Positions 54,636-62,979 of a stretch of DNA of 64,000 bases are shown here, piece by piece. Both the position numbers and the translations under genes were made by a program. The stretch covers positions 62,001 through 126,000 of the forward strand of contig NZ_BILY01000002.1 of the NCBI RefSeq assembly GCF_004000805.1, read 5' to 3'. Under the pieces are notes generated by a model that saw only the letters and a list, made by a program, of their open reading frames with translations, was not told where the DNA came from and ran no database searches. Each line of letters opens with the position of its first letter. The first letter of the stretch is position 1. Origin of the DNA: Paenibacillus glycanilyticus NBRC 16618 (GTDB lineage: Bacteria; Bacillota; Bacilli; Paenibacillales; Paenibacillaceae).

Positions 54636-54968
54636 ATGCCACAGCTTGTATTTCGCGGGGTACCCGCGGATCGGCTGACGACGGTTAGCCTGGCGCTGGC
54701 CGAAGATCTGGCCTCCATTTGCGAATGCGGCACGGATAATTTCACGATGGAATGCCTTCATGCGACGGCCGTCTTTGGCGGTCTTGCGGAAGGACAATCG
54801 TATCCGTTCGTTGAGGTAGGCTGGTTCGAGCGCGGACAAGCGGTCCGCGACCGGTTCGCCCAAGCCGTTACCGCGCATCTGGCCCTAATTGGCATCGCTG
54901 AAGTAGAGGTCGCTTTCCGTACGTACCGGGAAGACAGCTATTACATAAACGGCAAGCCGTGCAGCTAG
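54636..54968 (+). CDS. DUF1904 family protein
   Basis: Protein of 110 residues matching DUF1904, a small family with a tautomerase/MIF-like fold. It starts MPQLVFRGVPADRL; Pro2 is in the position used catalytically by tautomerases, though activity is unproven. The ATG at 54636 follows AGAAGGAGG. It is monocistronic and converges with fur. Confidence 0.85.
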   Translation: MPQLVFRGVPADRLTTVSLALAEDLASICECGTDNFTMECLHATAVFGGLAEGQSYPFVEVGWFERGQAVRDRFAQAVTAHLALIGIAEVEVAFRTYREDSYYINGKPCS

Positions 54969-54983
54969 GCCTTTTCAACAACA

Positions 54984-55023
54984 AAGGAGCCATTGGATCC
55001 ATTCCGGATCCAATGGCTCCTTA
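54984..55023. terminator. Bidirectional terminator between DUF1904 and fur
   Basis: Near-perfect stem AAGGAGCCATTGGATC / GATCCAATGGCTCCTT with a 7-base loop and T-rich flank. Confidence 0.9.
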
Positions 55024-55028
55024 TTATG

Positions 55029-55502
55029 TTAAGACACGGCTTTATGGTCATTATCCGTTGCTTTGCTTTTGCAGGCTTTACAGATCCCGTGAAAATCAAG
55101 GCGATGGTCCAATACCTTGAATCCGAATTCCTTCGCAATCCGATTCTCCATCGGCAGCAGCCAGTCATCCATGATCTCCTCGACCGTACCGCATTCGGTA
55201 CAAATCAGATGATGATGGTGATGCTCCTGATCGTTGCTCCGCAGATCGTAACGCGTTGCGCCGTCGCCGAAGTTTACTTTCTCGACGATGTGCAGCTCGC
55301 TCAGCAGCTCGAGGGAACGATAGACCGTTGCCAGACCGATATCCGGGTTGCTGCGCTTCAACAGCATGTAAACATCCTCCGCGCTCAAATGGTCCTTCTC
55401 GTTCTCCAGCAATACGCGAACGGTCGCTGCGCGCTGCGGTGTTAATTTGTAGCCTTTTGTTCTTAACTGACGGTTGATCGTTTCCATTTGTTCTTCGATC
55501 AT
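55029..55502 (-). CDS. fur: Ferric uptake regulator Fur
   Basis: Iron-responsive repressor, 157 residues. It closely follows B. subtilis Fur: YKLTPQRAATVRVLLENEKDHLSAEDVY, then PDIGLATVYRSLELL (recognition helix), NFGDGATRYDL, the His-rich HHHHHLICTECG and a second CxxC (CKAC), giving the structural zinc site. This identifies it as Fur rather than PerR or Zur. I chose the ATG at 55502 (MIEEQMETINRQL); 11 upstream codons are open. Two PerR-like boxes lie 60-90 bases upstream, so peroxide control of fur is likely, as in B. subtilis. Confidence 0.95.
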   Translation of the reverse strand: MIEEQMETINRQLRTKGYKLTPQRAATVRVLLENEKDHLSAEDVYMLLKRSNPDIGLATVYRSLELLSELHIVEKVNFGDGATRYDLRSNDQEHHHHHLICTECGTVEEIMDDWLLPMENRIAKEFGFKVLDHRLDFHGICKACKSKATDNDHKAVS

Positions 55503-55561
55503 GATAAAGCTCACCCGCCTTTCCTTGTGTTTCAATATCCGTTGTTGTACTTCAAGCTTAT

Positions 55562-55592
55562 TTAGAATGATTATAATTTAGAATAATTATAA
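55562..55592. promoter_or_regulatory. Two tandem PerR-like boxes upstream of fur
   Basis: TTAGAATGATTATAA (55562-55576) and TTAGAATAATTATAA (55578-55592), each 14/15 to the PerR consensus, 16 bases apart. A further AT-rich GTTATCATTATTA stretch follows. Confidence 0.75.
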
Positions 55593-55634
55593 TCTTAACA
55601 TAGTTATCATTATTACACAATGACATCTAAAAAT

Positions 55635-56177
55635 TCACAGTGACCATCGATTAATCAGCTCGATATCCGCAAATTTGCCTTCCGCGAACTCCTTGTCGCC
55701 AAAAATGCCGCTGATGCGATTGAACCCGGATTTCGTCCAGAAGCGAAGTCCTGCCCAATTGCGGAGAGAGACATTAACCCTGACTTCGGAATAACCAAGC
55801 AGACCAATCTCCAGCAGAAAATGCTTCATGACTTCCTGGCCGTAGCCTTGATTCTGGAAATCACCGCTGATGCACATCATGGCCAGATACAGCGAATCCG
55901 GATGAGGGTAGCTATGATACACGCTGAGGAAGCCAACGATTTCCTCCGTTGTTTTCAGCCTGATGGACTGAATCCGGAACCGCTCCTTCACGCCGCCTTC
56001 CGGCAGTATGCCTTCATGATAGGAAAGCTCGATATAATGAGGATCTTGCTCTTTCCCATCCCACAAGGCGACCGGCGCGCTTGCCGTATACAACTCCTGC
56101 ACAAGACCAATTTCGGATGACTGCAAATCTTCACAACTAAAAGTCGGGGTACTCCAAGAGGAAGGGATAAGGTTCAT
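55635..56177 (-). CDS. GNAT family N-acetyltransferase
   Basis: Acetyltransferase of 180 residues, RimJ/RimL-like. Signatures: LYLAMMCISGDFQNQGYGQEVMKHFL (acetyl-CoA loop Q-x-x-G-Y-G) and VNVSLRNWAGLRFWTKSGFNRISG. The substrate is unknown. The ATG at 56177 follows GGGTGAT. Upstream is another GNAT gene on the same strand, 84 bases away. Confidence 0.87.
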   Translation of the reverse strand: MNLIPSSWSTPTFSCEDLQSSEIGLVQELYTASAPVALWDGKEQDPHYIELSYHEGILPEGGVKERFRIQSIRLKTTEEIVGFLSVYHSYPHPDSLYLAMMCISGDFQNQGYGQEVMKHFLLEIGLLGYSEVRVNVSLRNWAGLRFWTKSGFNRISGIFGDKEFAEGKFADIELINRWSL

Positions 56178-56261
56178 ATATGTATCACCCGTTATGTTTG
56201 TAATAATTACGCCGGTTCTACAGTTTCGACATAACTCGCCGCATTCCTTCTTTCCTCGCCC

Positions 56262-56828
56262 TTATTCTCCGGATACAGTCTTTACCATTCTCGTATAGCG
56301 GTGTCCGCTAATCAAAAGCTCGCCGTCTGCCCTGTAGCCCATTTTTTCATAAAGCAGCCTTGCCTGGCCATTGTATTCCTCAACGATTAACGAAACCAGA
56401 GAATAGCCTTGCTTCACAGCCTCCTGCTCGAAAGCAGCCATCAGCGCCTTGGCAATGCCTTGCTTGCGGAATGAAGAATGGACGGCAATGGAGTCCAGGT
56501 AAAACTCGCCAGGACGCGTTTCCGTCAGGATCGCGTAATCCGCGATACCGGTTACCCGCTTCACGCGCTCGATTAACGGCTGATCCAGTTGCTCCGCGCG
56601 ATCCCCGGAATAGCATACCAATATACCCGCAATTACGCCGTCTCTTTTGTCTACGATCACATTCCGGTAGCTGACACGGTTCCCCTCTTCGATATAAAAT
56701 TCGGCCAATATCCGCATCGCTTCCGCTTCATCCTCCACTCCCGCAAGGGAGCAGGCGATGTTGCCGATAGCTTCATGCAGCAGCGGCATTACTTGCTCCA
56801 CGTCTTCCTTGCCTGCCGGTCCAATCAT
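56262..56828 (-). CDS. GNAT family N-acetyltransferase
   Basis: Acetyltransferase of 188 residues. The acetyl-CoA motif is FYLDSIAVHSSFRKQGIAKALM, followed by SLIVEEYNGQARLLYEKMGYRADG. The ATG at 56828 (MIGPAGKED) lies 12 bases after GGAGAGG; the open frame extends seven codons through that site. Substrate unknown. Divergent from the helicase gene. Confidence 0.87.
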   Translation of the reverse strand: MIGPAGKEDVEQVMPLLHEAIGNIACSLAGVEDEAEAMRILAEFYIEEGNRVSYRNVIVDKRDGVIAGILVCYSGDRAEQLDQPLIERVKRVTGIADYAILTETRPGEFYLDSIAVHSSFRKQGIAKALMAAFEQEAVKQGYSLVSLIVEEYNGQARLLYEKMGYRADGELLISGHRYTRMVKTVSGE

Positions 56829-56924
56829 GATGTCTTCATTCCTCTCCAAATATTAATAATTTCGGTTTTAACGTACGAACACCCATTCTATCATGCTATA
56901 ATCGACAACAGGTGATTATAGACA

Positions 56925-59003
56925 ATGAACAATGCAACAAATTCCAACAATAAGATCTATTACAAACGCCCGTACGGCGTTGTTAATAAAAATTATACAC
57001 CGGCCGCCCCTGCTTCCGCGGATACAAGCGAGCAGCTGGTCCCTCCTTCCGACAAGGACGCCTTCTATTTCCGCGCTTTGGAGAGCCAAGGGATTCGGTT
57101 GAACCAGAGGCAGATCTCTGCGGTGCGCCATATCGATGGCCCCATTCTGACACTGGCCGGCGCAGGCTCGGGCAAAACCTCCGTCCTCGTCTGCCGGACC
57201 GGATACATGCTGTCCGTCCGCGGCATCCCGCCCCAGCAGCTTCTGCTTATGACCTTCTCCAAAAAAGCAGCCGACGAAATGAAGCAACGAATCAGCCAGC
57301 TGCCGAATATCGGACAAGGAGCCGCAGCCAAGATTGAAGCCCGAACCTTCCATTCGTTTTGTCTTCTTATGCTGCGCAGGCGCGGCTACAAGCAAAATAT
57401 TCTGGGCGAAGCCGGACGCAAGCAGATTTACTTCAAACGGCTGCTGCGCGAACGCAATTTGCATGAGACGTACCAGCCGGAGACGCTTATAACCCTGCTG
57501 TCGTCTTATAAAATGCAGATGATTGCCGTTCCGGACCTTCCCGAGAAAACGGAAGAGGACCGGCAGCTTAAGCTTATCTTTACCAGTTATGAAGAATGGA
57601 AACGCCAATTGGACTTAATCGATTACGATGACATGCTGCTCGAAGCGTACCAGCTGCTCAAGCAGGACGAGAACCTGCTCGCCATGCTGCAGAACCGGTT
57701 CCGCTATGTCATGATCGATGAATTCCAGGACACCAATACGATTCAGTACGAGATCATCAAGCTTCTCGTTCAGCCGCACCGGAATCTGATGGTGGTGGGC
57801 GATGACGATCAGACGATCTACTCCTTTAACGGAGCGCGCAACGATTATATCCTGAACTTCGAGAAGCAGTTCCCCGGCGCCAAAAACATTATTCTCGACG
57901 TCAATTACCGCTCCGGCTCCGGCATCGTTGGCCTAGGCAACGCCGTTATCCGCCATAATAAGCAGCGGCGCAGCAAAACCTTGCTGACGGCAAAGCCCCA
58001 TGGCCTTCCGCCCGTGTATGCGAGACCCGGCAACAGCGACGACGAAGCGGATCTGATCGTGAATACGCTGCTTCAGCAGAAGGAGAAAAAAGGCCGCTCG
58101 TTCCGCGATTTTGCGATCCTATTCCGGACTGCCAGCAGCAGCCGGGCGATATTTGATCAACTGGTTATCCGCCAGGTCCCGTTTATCGACTACGGCAGCG
58201 GCGAATCGCTGTACGAGCAATGGGTCATTAAGCCGGTTATCGCCCATCTTCGCTTGTCCGTCGACCGCCGCAACTTTGACGCGATGGAAGCGATGCTTGC
58301 CACGATGTATGTCCGGCCGGATCAGGCGATGGCGTTTATATGGAATGAGGATAAGAAGCAGGCTAAGAAATGGCCGCTTATCCATCTAACCCGGTATCCT
58401 GAGATTAAGTCTTTCCATCAGGATAAAATAAAAGAACGGATCAAGCTGATCCGTTCCCTGGAGAAGCTGAAGCCGGAGGCGGCGATCCGCCGGCTTCGCA
58501 TGGAATTCTACGATCAATTTATTGAAGCTAACAAAAACGGACCGGCCTTAACCGAGCATAAGGATTCCCTGAAGGAAATGCTGGACGAGCTGGAGGCTTC
58601 AGCCAAACGGTTTGACGGCATAACGGCTTTCCTTGCTTTTATCGACGAGATTGCGTCGAAACATGAAGAGATGAAACGGATGAAGCTGGACAGCAGCAAT
58701 GCCGACGCGGTCAATTTTATGACCATTCACAAGTCCAAGGGGCTGGAGTTTCCGGTCGTCTTTGTGTGCGGCGTATCCGAAGGGATACTGCCGCATAGCT
58801 CGGCGATTACCGCGGAGAAGAACAGCGACCGAAGCGCTATTCAGGCTGGCGATAATGTCGGGGAAGCTGCGATGGAAGAGGAACGGCGGCTCGCCTATGT
58901 AGCCGTCACAAGGGCGGAAGAGGAGCTGTATATCAGCTCCCCCGCTTATTACCGCGGCAAGCCCGCGGCGGTATCGTCTTTCATTATTCATGCTTATAGT
59001 TAA
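56925..59003 (+). CDS. UvrD/Rep-family DNA helicase
   Basis: SF1A helicase, 692 residues. A 50-residue unrelated N-terminus precedes the Q motif (LNQRQISAVRHIDGPILTLAGAGSGKT with Walker A), TFSKKAADEMKQRI (Ia), YVMIDEFQDTN (II, Walker B), VVGDDDQTIYSFNGA (III), LDVNYRSG (IV), FMTIHKSKGLEFPVVFV (V) and RLAYVAVTRAEEELYI (VI). It is about 60 residues shorter than PcrA and lacks the usual C-terminal extension, so it is an accessory UvrD-like enzyme rather than PcrA. The ATG at 56925 follows AGGTGAT. Its stop overlaps the stop of the opposing gene by four bases. Confidence 0.93.
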   Translation: MNNATNSNNKIYYKRPYGVVNKNYTPAAPASADTSEQLVPPSDKDAFYFRALESQGIRLNQRQISAVRHIDGPILTLAGAGSGKTSVLVCRTGYMLSVRGIPPQQLLLMTFSKKAADEMKQRISQLPNIGQGAAAKIEARTFHSFCLLMLRRRGYKQNILGEAGRKQIYFKRLLRERNLHETYQPETLITLLSSYKMQMIAVPDLPEKTEEDRQLKLIFTSYEEWKRQLDLIDYDDMLLEAYQLLKQDENLLAMLQNRFRYVMIDEFQDTNTIQYEIIKLLVQPHRNLMVVGDDDQTIYSFNGARNDYILNFEKQFPGAKNIILDVNYRSGSGIVGLGNAVIRHNKQRRSKTLLTAKPHGLPPVYARPGNSDDEADLIVNTLLQQKEKKGRSFRDFAILFRTASSSRAIFDQLVIRQVPFIDYGSGESLYEQWVIKPVIAHLRLSVDRRNFDAMEAMLATMYVRPDQAMAFIWNEDKKQAKKWPLIHLTRYPEIKSFHQDKIKERIKLIRSLEKLKPEAAIRRLRMEFYDQFIEANKNGPALTEHKDSLKEMLDELEASAKRFDGITAFLAFIDEIASKHEEMKRMKLDSSNADAVNFMTIHKSKGLEFPVVFVCGVSEGILPHSSAITAEKNSDRSAIQAGDNVGEAAMEEERRLAYVAVTRAEEELYISSPAYYRGKPAAVSSFIIHAYS

Positions 59004-59533
59004 TGCTTCGGGGCTGCGATCTCAACCCGTAGCCGATCCCCTTCCTTCTGTACCGAAAGAGGCAACGCCGACAGCTTGACGAATACTTGGTCATTATATT
59101 GGAACAAGCGGCTTCCATGACTATAACGGGGGTCGCAAATGAGCAGGACAAGCGCCGATTCCGGGAAGGTGAACCGGTACTCCGTTTCGGACTGCTCGAT
59201 ATAAGGAATAAAGGCTTTTACCCGCAAATAGGATTCCCCTTGAAGCTCCAGCAGCGGATATTCGGTCTCATTAAAGGGATGAATCGACAAGGTCGTTGAG
59301 GTCACTTTGACCGGCGGGGTTCGTCTAAGTATTTTATGAATCTGCTCATTTTTGAGCGGCAGACCTAAGGCCAGATGGTACATTCCTTGCTGCAGCCTGA
59401 CGAGCTCGGCTAGCGAGACAAGCACAAAACCGGCGGCGGCGAACATCCCGCCCTCTCCGATTTGTCCCGAAAAGGAAATCAGAAGACCGAATAATATAGC
59501 CGCATATCCCAAAATACGTTGTGCGATAAACAT
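59000..59533 (-). CDS. Hypothetical membrane protein with C-terminal soluble domain
   Basis: Protein of 177 residues. Two helices near the N-terminus (ILGYAAILFGLLISF and GGMFAAAGFVLVSLAEL) are followed by a soluble, beta-rich domain (STTLSIHPFNETEYPLLELQG; SALVLLICDPRYSHG). No family is recognised. I chose the ATG at 59533 (MFIAQRIL) behind GGAGG; eight upstream codons are open. It converges with and overlaps the helicase gene by four bases. Confidence 0.72.
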   Translation of the reverse strand: MFIAQRILGYAAILFGLLISFSGQIGEGGMFAAAGFVLVSLAELVRLQQGMYHLALGLPLKNEQIHKILRRTPPVKVTSTTLSIHPFNETEYPLLELQGESYLRVKAFIPYIEQSETEYRFTFPESALVLLICDPRYSHGSRLFQYNDQVFVKLSALPLSVQKEGDRLRVEIAAPKH

Positions 59534-59560
59534 TCCATTCCTCCATCTTGTAACCATAAA

Positions 59561-59603
59561 AAAACGGGACCTGTCAGTTATGCTGCCAGGTCCCGTTTTC
59601 TCA
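59561..59603 (-). terminator. Terminator of the ferritin gene
   Basis: Stem AAAACGGGACCTG / CAGGTCCCGTTTT followed on the minus strand by TTTTTTATGG. Confidence 0.9.
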
Positions 59604-59612
59604 TGATGTCTA

Positions 59613-60116
59613 TTATTCTGCCGGAGCTACAAACGTACGCTGCGCGAATTCCGCGTCCAGCATGTAGAAGGCGTTGCTGTCCTTATCAATGCGCTTCAGC
59701 TTCTGGATAATGTTATCGAACAATGCTTCTTCTTCAACCTGCTCATCGATGAACCATTTCAGGAAGTACATCGTTGCGTGCTCGCGGTCATTAAGCGCAA
59801 GATCCGCCAGGTTGTAGAAGCGCTTCGTATTTTGCTGTTCATGCGCGTAGCCATGCTGGAAGGCGTCAAGCATGGACTCGTATTCGTTCTTAGGCTCGCC
59901 AAGCGCGGAAAGCGTAGCGCGGCGTCCGCGGTCATTCAGGAATTTGTATATTTTCATACCATGGAAACGCTCTTCCTCAGCTTGGATAATGAAGAAGTTC
60001 GCGAATCCATCGAGACTTTCGCCGGAGCAATAGGCTGCCATTGCAAGATACACATGCGCCGAATAAAATTCAAAATTCATCTGCTCATTAAGCGCTTCCG
60101 CTAATTTATCATTCAT
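59613..60116 (-). CDS. Ferritin
   Basis: Iron-storage cage protein, 167 residues, non-haem FtnA type. The ferroxidase ligands are visible: Glu in MNFEFYSAHVYLAMAAYC, the pair in AEEERFHGMKIYKF (ExxH) and Glu/Gln in the third and fourth helices (EHEQQNTKRFY-like region and FIDEQVEEEALF). There is no Dps- or bacterioferritin-type Met haem site. The ATG at 60116 follows AGAGGTG. A possible promoter TTGCCG-16-TAGAAT lies at 60149-60176. It sits between fur-regulated and iron-related genes. Confidence 0.95.
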   Translation of the reverse strand: MNDKLAEALNEQMNFEFYSAHVYLAMAAYCSGESLDGFANFFIIQAEEERFHGMKIYKFLNDRGRRATLSALGEPKNEYESMLDAFQHGYAHEQQNTKRFYNLADLALNDREHATMYFLKWFIDEQVEEEALFDNIIQKLKRIDKDSNAFYMLDAEFAQRTFVAPAE

Positions 60117-60164
60117 CGCTTATGCACCTCTTTTTCGTGTTTGGTTTTATTCTAACATAAACAG

Positions 60165-60187
60165 AAAGGACGGCAAAAGCCGTCCCA
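60165..60187 (-). terminator. Hairpin after the DUF1450 gene
   Basis: Stem GGACGGC-AAAA-GCCGTCC between the DUF1450 stop and ferritin; followed on the minus strand by TTTCTGTTTATG. It overlaps the possible ferritin -35 element. Confidence 0.6.
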
Positions 60188-60211
60188 TGCAAAATTATCC
60201 AAAATATTTGG

Positions 60212-60433
60212 TTACCCGATCAATTTCTTCAATTCCTTATACAACTGGTCCGGGCTCGAAGCGCAGATGCTTCTGGATTTAATCATCGCAAAGCTCTCGC
60301 GTTTGCACGTTCTGCAGTTGCCAAGACAGTCCTTCTTCTTCATCTTTATGTCCGGATACTTGTTCTTCATCGCCTTGTAAACAGGCTTGGTTCCGTTCTT
60401 TAAATTCCGGGTGCAATATTTGATCTTCTTCAT
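60212..60433 (-). CDS. DUF1450 (YuzB-like) small cysteine protein
   Basis: Basic protein of 73 residues with five Cys: C7 and the cluster DCLGNCRTCKRESF (C-x3-C-x2-C) plus C57. The pattern suggests metal or iron-sulfur binding, as in other DUF1450 proteins, whose function is unknown. The start ATG at 60433 lies behind GAGGTGAGC. A perfect Fur box lies inside its promoter, so the gene should be turned on in iron shortage. It is directly upstream of ferritin on the same strand. Confidence 0.9.
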   Translation of the reverse strand: MKKIKYCTRNLKNGTKPVYKAMKNKYPDIKMKKKDCLGNCRTCKRESFAMIKSRSICASSPDQLYKELKKLIG

Positions 60434-60478
60434 GCCGGCTCACCTCGCTGCGCAACGGTGTAATACTTTCCTCTATGA

Positions 60479-60507
60479 ATGATAATAATTATCATTCCCG
60501 TTGTCAA
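60479..60507 (-). promoter_or_regulatory. Sigma-A promoter with embedded Fur box (DUF1450 gene)
   Basis: Minus-strand TTGACA (60502-60507), 17-base spacer, TATCAT (60479-60484). The Fur box TGATAATAATTATCA (60480-60494) is a perfect 7-1-7 match and covers the -10 and spacer, an ideal geometry for repression by iron-loaded Fur. Confidence 0.9.
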
Positions 60508-60524
60508 TAGCGAATTCGGCGGAC

Positions 60525-61943
60525 TTATTTACTGTTCAAAATTTCGATCCCTTTGTGAAGCTGCGTATCCTCTTCCTTCAGCTTGTCGCTTAATAACTCG
60601 AGTATCCGGTAACCCGTCATGTCGTTAAACGTGCCGGTTGCCCCCAGCTTATTATCCTTCTGGAAGCGGCTTAACGCATCAGCGGTCTGCTCGTTAAACA
60701 AGCCGATATCTCCAACCGGCGCGTATCCGAGCTCCTGCAGCATCAGCTGGAGCGTCTTGACGTTGTCCCCGAAGCTTCCGGTCTTAAGCTCCGTTCCGAA
60801 CGGAAGCTGGCTGAGGCTTGCGAAGGCCGGCAGAGCTACCGTTACATCCGGTGTTACGCCCTGCTTATGGATCCAGGTGCCCCCCGGCGTTTTCCATTGG
60901 GCTTCCGTCAGGCTAAGCACCGATTTGTCCTTGAACTGCTGGAAGGTCTGCACGATGCCTTTGCCGAAGGTTTTCTCCCCAACCACCGTTGCGCCCGCGG
61001 ATTCCTTGAGCGCTGCCGTCAGCACCTCGCTGGCGCTTGCGGATTGACCGTTCACCAGGACAACGATCGGAATCGTCCATGGCTTCTCCTGCTTCGAGCG
61101 GTAAGTAACCGTATTCGTGTGATTTTTGTAGACAACCTCCAGAATGACTTTATCCTTAGGCACTAGCATATTCGCAATCTGGATCGTGGATTGCAGCAGG
61201 CCGCCCGGATTGGAACGAAGATCAAGCAGCAGCTTCTTCATCCCTTCCTTTTGCAGCTTCCCGATTTCGGTCTTGAACTCGTCATCCGTCTTCTCCCCGA
61301 ACTTCGTGATCGTTACGTGCCCGATGCCGCCGCTGAGCATTTCCGACGTTACCGTATGTACCGCAATCGCTTCCCTAGTCAGCTCCACCTCGATCGGCTT
61401 CGCAACGTCTCCCCGTTGAAGGGACAGCTTCACCTTCGTACCGGCATCTCCTCGCAGAACGGTAATGACATCATCGTACTCTTTGCCTTTAATCGAGGTC
61501 CCGTTCACGCCAACGATCTCATCCCCCGCGTGAACGCCTTCGCGCTCTGCCGGCGCTCCTTCCGTCACGCTGGCCACGATAAACTTGCCGTCCGCTTCCT
61601 GAAGGGTAATGCCCACTCCGGAGAATTCTCCTTCGTAGCCTTGCGTATAAGCGCTGCCCTGCTCCTTGACCAAATATCTGGAGTAAGGATCGCCCAGCGA
61701 AGCAAGCATGCCTTGGGAGGCGCCGTTAATGAGATCCTCCGACTTCGCGCCGTTTAAGTATTTATCCATAATGGTGTTGTAGGACACCGTAAAATTACGG
61801 AACGCAGGCTCCTTCAGCATCGGATACCTCACTTCCATCCAGAGCCAGCCAAGAATAAATCCGATAATCGTAAATAGTAATGCGCCAATAACCGCAAACG
61901 TTATAATCCGCTGCTTCGCTGCCTCATTCGAGATTTCTTTCAC
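60525..61943 (-). CDS. CtpA-type C-terminal processing peptidase (S41) with PDZ and peptidoglycan-binding domains
   Basis: Membrane-anchored serine protease, 472 residues. The N-terminal helix is about 13-35 (FAVIGALLFTIIGFILGWLW). A PDZ domain (about 105-190, SGVGITLQEADGK; HAGDEIVGVNG) is followed by the S41 core (LLLDLRSNPGG; VLVNGQSASASEVLTAAL with the catalytic Ser; VGEKTFGKGIVQ with the catalytic Lys). The C-terminal 70 residues form a PG_binding_1 domain (VKTLQLMLQELGYAPVGDIGLF; FQKDNKLGATG), placing it at the cell wall. Start is GTG 61943 behind CAGGAGTG. Similar to Bacillus CtpA/CtpB, which process envelope or sporulation proteins. Confidence 0.93.
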   Translation of the reverse strand: MKEISNEAAKQRIITFAVIGALLFTIIGFILGWLWMEVRYPMLKEPAFRNFTVSYNTIMDKYLNGAKSEDLINGASQGMLASLGDPYSRYLVKEQGSAYTQGYEGEFSGVGITLQEADGKFIVASVTEGAPAEREGVHAGDEIVGVNGTSIKGKEYDDVITVLRGDAGTKVKLSLQRGDVAKPIEVELTREAIAVHTVTSEMLSGGIGHVTITKFGEKTDDEFKTEIGKLQKEGMKKLLLDLRSNPGGLLQSTIQIANMLVPKDKVILEVVYKNHTNTVTYRSKQEKPWTIPIVVLVNGQSASASEVLTAALKESAGATVVGEKTFGKGIVQTFQQFKDKSVLSLTEAQWKTPGGTWIHKQGVTPDVTVALPAFASLSQLPFGTELKTGSFGDNVKTLQLMLQELGYAPVGDIGLFNEQTADALSRFQKDNKLGATGTFNDMTGYRILELLSDKLKEEDTQLHKGIEILNSK

Positions 61944-62114
61944 TATGGGTCACTCCTGACTATGACTGATGTTCTGTATTCTAATGTAGCTTATTTGGGG
62001 TACGCTGAGCAAATGGGCGGGGTAATCCGTTGGGGTATAGGGTTGAAGCCGGCTATATTTTTCGCTACAATCAACCTAGCTTTTGTTGGACGAATAGAGA
62101 CAGGAGAGAGAGAC

Positions 62115-62921
62115 ATGTACAAATTAATTGCAATCGATGTCGATGATACGCTTCTTAATGACGAGTTAATCGTGACCGAAGGCACGAAAAAGGCGATGGA
62201 GGAAGCCATTGCGTTAGGCGTAACCGTTACCCTGGCCACGGGACGGATGTATGCTTCGGCCAAAAAAATCGCGGATCAGATCCAGTTGAACGTTCCGATT
62301 ATTACTTATCAGGGCTCGCTTGTGAAGACGCTCCTGGATGGGAAAGTGCTCTACGAGCGCTGCGTGCCGCAGGATGCGGCGAAGGAGCTGTACGCGATCA
62401 CCGAGCAGCGAGGCCTCCATTTGCAGCTGTATGCGGACGATATTTTATACGTGAAGGAAGCCAACGAGAAAGCGGTCAACTATTCCACGCTGACGAATAT
62501 CCCGTATGTCGTAGCCGAGGATTTCGAAGCTTTGCTCGACAAGCCTAACAATAAAATGCTTATCATCGATGATCCGGCCTATCTGGATCAGCTCGCCGAA
62601 GAGTTAAAGCCTATTATTGGCGACCGGGTCCATATTACGAAATCCAAGCCTCATTACCTCGAGTTTATGCACAAGGAAGGCACAAAAGGCCATGCGCTTC
62701 GGTTTATGGCCGAGCATTTGGGCTGCGGAGTCGAGCAGACCATCGCGATTGGCGATGCGTGGAATGACCACGAAATGATTGAAGCAGCCGGTCTTGGCGT
62801 CGCAATGGGCAACGCCACGCCTAAGCTAAAGGAAATCGCGGATTATATTACGCTGACGAATAACGAAGAAGGCGTTCGTCACGTCATTGAGAAATTCGTC
62901 CTGCAGCCAGCCGCCGAATAA
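62115..62921 (+). CDS. Cof-type HAD-IIB phosphatase
   Basis: Cytosolic sugar-phosphate or FMN-type phosphatase of 268 residues. Motif 1 is AIDVDDTLLND (nucleophile Asp), motif 2 LATGRMYAS, motif 3 Lys in THKEGTKGHALRF-like segment and motif 4 AIGDAWNDHEMIEAAGLGVAMGNA. A type IIB cap lies between motifs 2 and 3. The ATG at 62115 follows AGGAGAG; the frame is open 51 codons further but lacks a ribosome site. Single gene, ending at a terminator shared with the sulfate-binding protein gene. Confidence 0.93.
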   Translation: MYKLIAIDVDDTLLNDELIVTEGTKKAMEEAIALGVTVTLATGRMYASAKKIADQIQLNVPIITYQGSLVKTLLDGKVLYERCVPQDAAKELYAITEQRGLHLQLYADDILYVKEANEKAVNYSTLTNIPYVVAEDFEALLDKPNNKMLIIDDPAYLDQLAEELKPIIGDRVHITKSKPHYLEFMHKEGTKGHALRFMAEHLGCGVEQTIAIGDAWNDHEMIEAAGLGVAMGNATPKLKEIADYITLTNNEEGVRHVIEKFVLQPAAE

Positions 62922-62927
62922 AACAAA

Positions 62928-62970
62928 GAAAAACTCCACGGGGAAGCGGCGCTTCCACCATGGAGTTTTT
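62928..62970. terminator. Bidirectional terminator between the HAD and sulfate-binding genes
   Basis: Stem AAAAACTCCA / TGGAGTTTTT with a structured loop and A/T runs on both sides. Confidence 0.85.
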
Positions 62971-62979
62971 TGTTGCGTT

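Noticed and set aside
60149-60176. Ferritin promoter TTGCCG-16-TAGAAT as a firm call
   Set aside because: The spacer is short and the -35 is inside the preceding hairpin; mentioned in the ferritin entry only.
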